This document shows, in pieces, positions 61,741-64,000 of a stretch of DNA of 64,000 nucleotides. Location of the stretch: contig NC_135055.1 of assembly GCF_051014685.1 (NCBI RefSeq), positions 6,188,001 to 6,252,000 of the forward strand. The letters run 5' to 3'. A program made the position numbers and the translations under genes. Positions within the stretch are counted from its first letter, which is position 1; each line of letters opens with the position of its first letter. This DNA is from Ptiloglossa arizonensis. Taxonomy: Eukaryota > Arthropoda > Insecta > Hymenoptera > Colletidae. Under the pieces are notes generated by a model. It was not told where the DNA came from and did no database searches. It was given only the letters and a program-made list of their open reading frames with translations.

Positions 61741-62011
61741 ATTAATACCCAAAGAGAATTGAGGGTGAACTTGAAAATGTAAAAGTTCAGAAATCAGAAA
61801 TTTCAAATTTGAAGACACTGAAAATTTGGGCCTCTCGAGCTTCGATTTTTCGAACTTTGAATATTTCAAATTTAGGAACATTGGGACACTAAGATCTCAA
61901 GTAGTGAGAATTTTTATTTTTGGGGCCTTATGAATTTCAAATTTGGGGAGAATCTCGGGCCCAGAAAATGTAACATTTTAGAATTCTAACAACATTAAAG
62001 TTCAAGCTTTC

Positions 62012-62125
62012 ACGATCTTTAGACCTTGAGAACTGTAGGTCTCGAGGCGTTGTAAATTTAGAATTTAAGGCTTTAGAAGTTTCGTAACATTGAAGTTCAA
62101 GATATTAGGAACTTTAGATGTTGAG
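62012..62125 (+). repeat. Left arm of a 114-bp inverted repeat
   Basis: ACGATCTTTAGACC to TAGATGTTGAG matches the reverse complement of 62953-63066 at 109 of 114 positions, by eye. Confidence 0.9.
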
Positions 62126-62952
62126 AACTTTTGGGCCCTTGAAAATGTTTCGTGCCCATACTTTGCGAATTTAAGATCTTGGATATTTGAAATTTTTGGA
62201 CATTGTCACTTTTCACGTCGAAGATATTACAATTTAACAACTTTCGTCGAAGACTGGGACGATTTTTCATAATTTTACACGCGCAGACTGTTACTGTAAC
62301 CGATCGAATATGATGTCCGCCGAGATGGTAAGGGAACAGTCGGGAAGAGGAGCAAAGAACGAGAGAGGAACGACGGAACGGAAAAGTGTCGGAGTGTACA
62401 CGCGAGCTAGGCAATAAATCGTACGAGATCGGTGTCCCCCGTCTTATAACACGTACGATGAATATCTATTGTCTCTTTTACTTTCTCCCGCCGGCGACAG
62501 AACATCGTGTCTAGGTCTCTCGAGAACAGAAGCAGTGTGCACGTACACGCGGACACCTGTTCGATGGTGTAACTTGATCGATCGCAAAAGAATACCAAAC
62601 GAAATTATTATTATTATCAAGCTTTTTTTACCACACATACGTGAAAGTATGGGCACGGATAGAATATATAAAAATAAAATACAACCGAGGTACGTTTGCG
62701 CGTAAAAGACAAAGTGCAGCTAAAAATACTCTTATAAAGGCTGACCTCTATTTTCCAGCTTTTTTAAAGATAATAGCTTCCACGTTTGTTAGAAACATAA
62801 TAACGATATTTTTTAAAAATAATTCAAAAAATTAAGAAATGATAAATCTGGATAAACAAAGCCGAGAAATAAAAGCTAAAATTGTGTCTTCGTTTCGGTA
62901 AATCAAGTGTAGTTAATTTTTAGCGAATAAAAACTCATCTACGTGATGAGTC
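62126..62952. other. Spacer of the 114-bp inverted repeat; no supported gene
   Basis: Contains ATGATGTCCGCCGAGATG directly before a GTAAGG donor-like site (62310-62329), which could be a tiny first coding exon, and mixed AT-rich DNA. Nothing confirms it. Confidence 0.25.
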
Positions 62953-63066
62953 CTCAACATCTAAAGTTCCTAATATCTTGAACTTCAATGTTACGAAACT
63001 TCTAAAGCCTTAAATTCGAAATTTACAGGGTCTCGAAACCTACAGTTCTCAAGGTCTAAAGATCGT
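62953..63066 (-). repeat. Right arm of the 114-bp inverted repeat
   Basis: Inverted copy of 62012-62125 with five mismatches, four of them clustered near the middle. Confidence 0.9.
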
Positions 63067-63579
63067 AAGAATTACGTAATTCGTTATACGTAAGAAATAT
63101 TGTATACCGTAGAAGAGAAATTTGTGCTCGATTGGTCGAGGAACATTTCGATTATTATTGCTCGAATTCTCCGTTCGAGGGCGTTCTCCGGATTTTCAAG
63201 GGCTCTCGAAGAAGGCTTTGGGCGACTCGACGGAACGAGAAACGAGGGTAATTGAGAAAATGGAAGGAAAATTTAGTTGCGAGCCTTTCGTGGACAGTAT
63301 TGTTACAAAATAGAGGGTAGTGCATTTGTGTGTTCCGTGGTGGGAGAGCTTCTCGAGATACAGACTTTGAAAGTTGTTCCTGCTTCGCCTCGAAGGCATT
63401 GTTGCAAAGTCGACTCGATATCTCAGCTTCGGTTGGAAGGAACTTCCTGAGTGGCAGGATAAAGGGAAGCTAGACTTTCTTGCTACAACTTTGTCTCTTA
63501 CCTGAAAATCGATTCTTCGAGTAGTAGATACACTATCCTTGTTGAATTCCGATAACAGAAATTTATTCTTTGGCGATGT
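63067..63579. other. Probable 3-prime flank of the edge exon; otherwise nothing seen
   Basis: AATAAA on the minus strand lies at about 63560-63565, just past the candidate stop codon. No other feature supported. Confidence 0.3.
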
Positions 63580-63769
63580 TCAAGAATTCTGTTGTTTCTG
63601 TTTCATTTCAAGCAGTTTCCTGTATTTTTCATCCATTATATTCTCACAATATCGAATCAACAATATCGTGCTCACATGGACACAAGAATCTGGTTCTGAA
63701 CTCAATCCGAGTAATTGTTCTATAATTGTCAAACATATTTCGAGGGTCATTTTTCGATCGGTCCGAAAC
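63580..63769 (-). CDS. Candidate terminal coding exon of an unidentified gene (partial)
   Basis: On the minus strand an acceptor AATACAG precedes a frame of 62 codons that ends at TGA (63582-63580), with AATAAA about 10-15 nt later. The peptide has MTLEICLTIIEQLLG in its first part and ends EMKQKQQNS; the alternation of leucine/isoleucine with charged residues and the codon use look like real protein. An in-frame stop just upstream of the acceptor supports a splice. A possible preceding exon (about 63903-63870, ending GAG/GTAAAT) joins in a different phase and would give another frame that stops earlier, so the frame is not settled. The upstream part of any gene would lie outside the window. 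I recognise no family. Confidence 0.3.
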
Positions 63770-64000
63770 CTGTATTTTCACCTTGACATCGCGAGAAAAA
63801 TGATAGATTTATTCATAAAAAGGCGATAACATTAATTTACACGCAACCATTGCAATGTATTTACCTCGTGGTACACATTCCTTTTTAGACTTTCATTTAC
63901 TGGTTTTCAGATTAATATTATGTATCATTGCCAAGGATCAAAATAAAGTGGTTGAAGTTTTTTACGTCAAGTAATAACTTAAGGTTACGTTAGAAACAGT

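Overview
The window reads as nuclear DNA of an insect, most likely a hymenopteran (bee, wasp or ant). The reasons are AT-rich DNA broken by blocks dense in CpG, short GT-AG introns (68-300 bp) in the one clear gene, many tandem arrays, and Tc1-like and piggyBac-like terminal motifs. The order is an inference from composition; no marker gene fixes it.

Only one protein-coding gene is secure. A six-exon gene on the minus strand (17468 down to 15140) encodes a predicted 532-residue SECIS-binding protein 2 (SBP2) homologue with an intact L7Ae-type RNA-binding domain. This is notable because Hymenoptera are generally described as having lost selenoproteins. A second, much weaker candidate is a terminal coding exon on the minus strand at the right edge (63769 down to 63580), followed at once by AATAAA. 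All other long open frames lie in CpG-rich DNA or in tandem repeats whose unit is a multiple of three, or are antisense to the SBP2 exons, and I do not accept them as genes.

The rest is mainly repeats. Left part (1-14.9 kb): a CpG/Z-DNA palindrome, a 334-bp array (4.9-5.8 kb), a 36-bp array carrying ten perfect TGACGTCA palindromes (6.6-7.0 kb), a 26-bp AT array, a possible piggyBac-type MITE (10.36-10.76 kb) and a broad CpG-rich block (12.1-13.8 kb). Middle (17.7-38 kb): arrays with units of 152-181, 53, 201, 171 (seven copies of three variants), 195 and 31 bp, a near-perfect 87-nt hairpin at 24.4 kb, and two related copies of a dispersed element at 25.25 and 38.55 kb. Right part: a large inverted repeat (arms of about 1.04 kb at 39.5-40.5 and 43.3-44.4 kb) around a 2.8-kb spacer that holds an 83-bp CT-rich array and homopolymer C and G tracts; arrays of 177/101, 40, 150, 152, 160 and 270+197 bp; a cluster of CTCF-like motifs at 52.2-52.6 kb; a GC-rich block at 57.1-58.3 kb that may hold a non-coding first exon; and a 114-bp inverted pair at 62.0/62.95 kb.

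Overall the window is one compact gene in a gene-poor stretch that may be intergenic or the introns of a larger gene. No tRNA, rRNA or CRISPR array was recognised. Coordinates of the SBP2 exons were worked out base by base; repeat borders are accurate to within roughly 10-20 bp.
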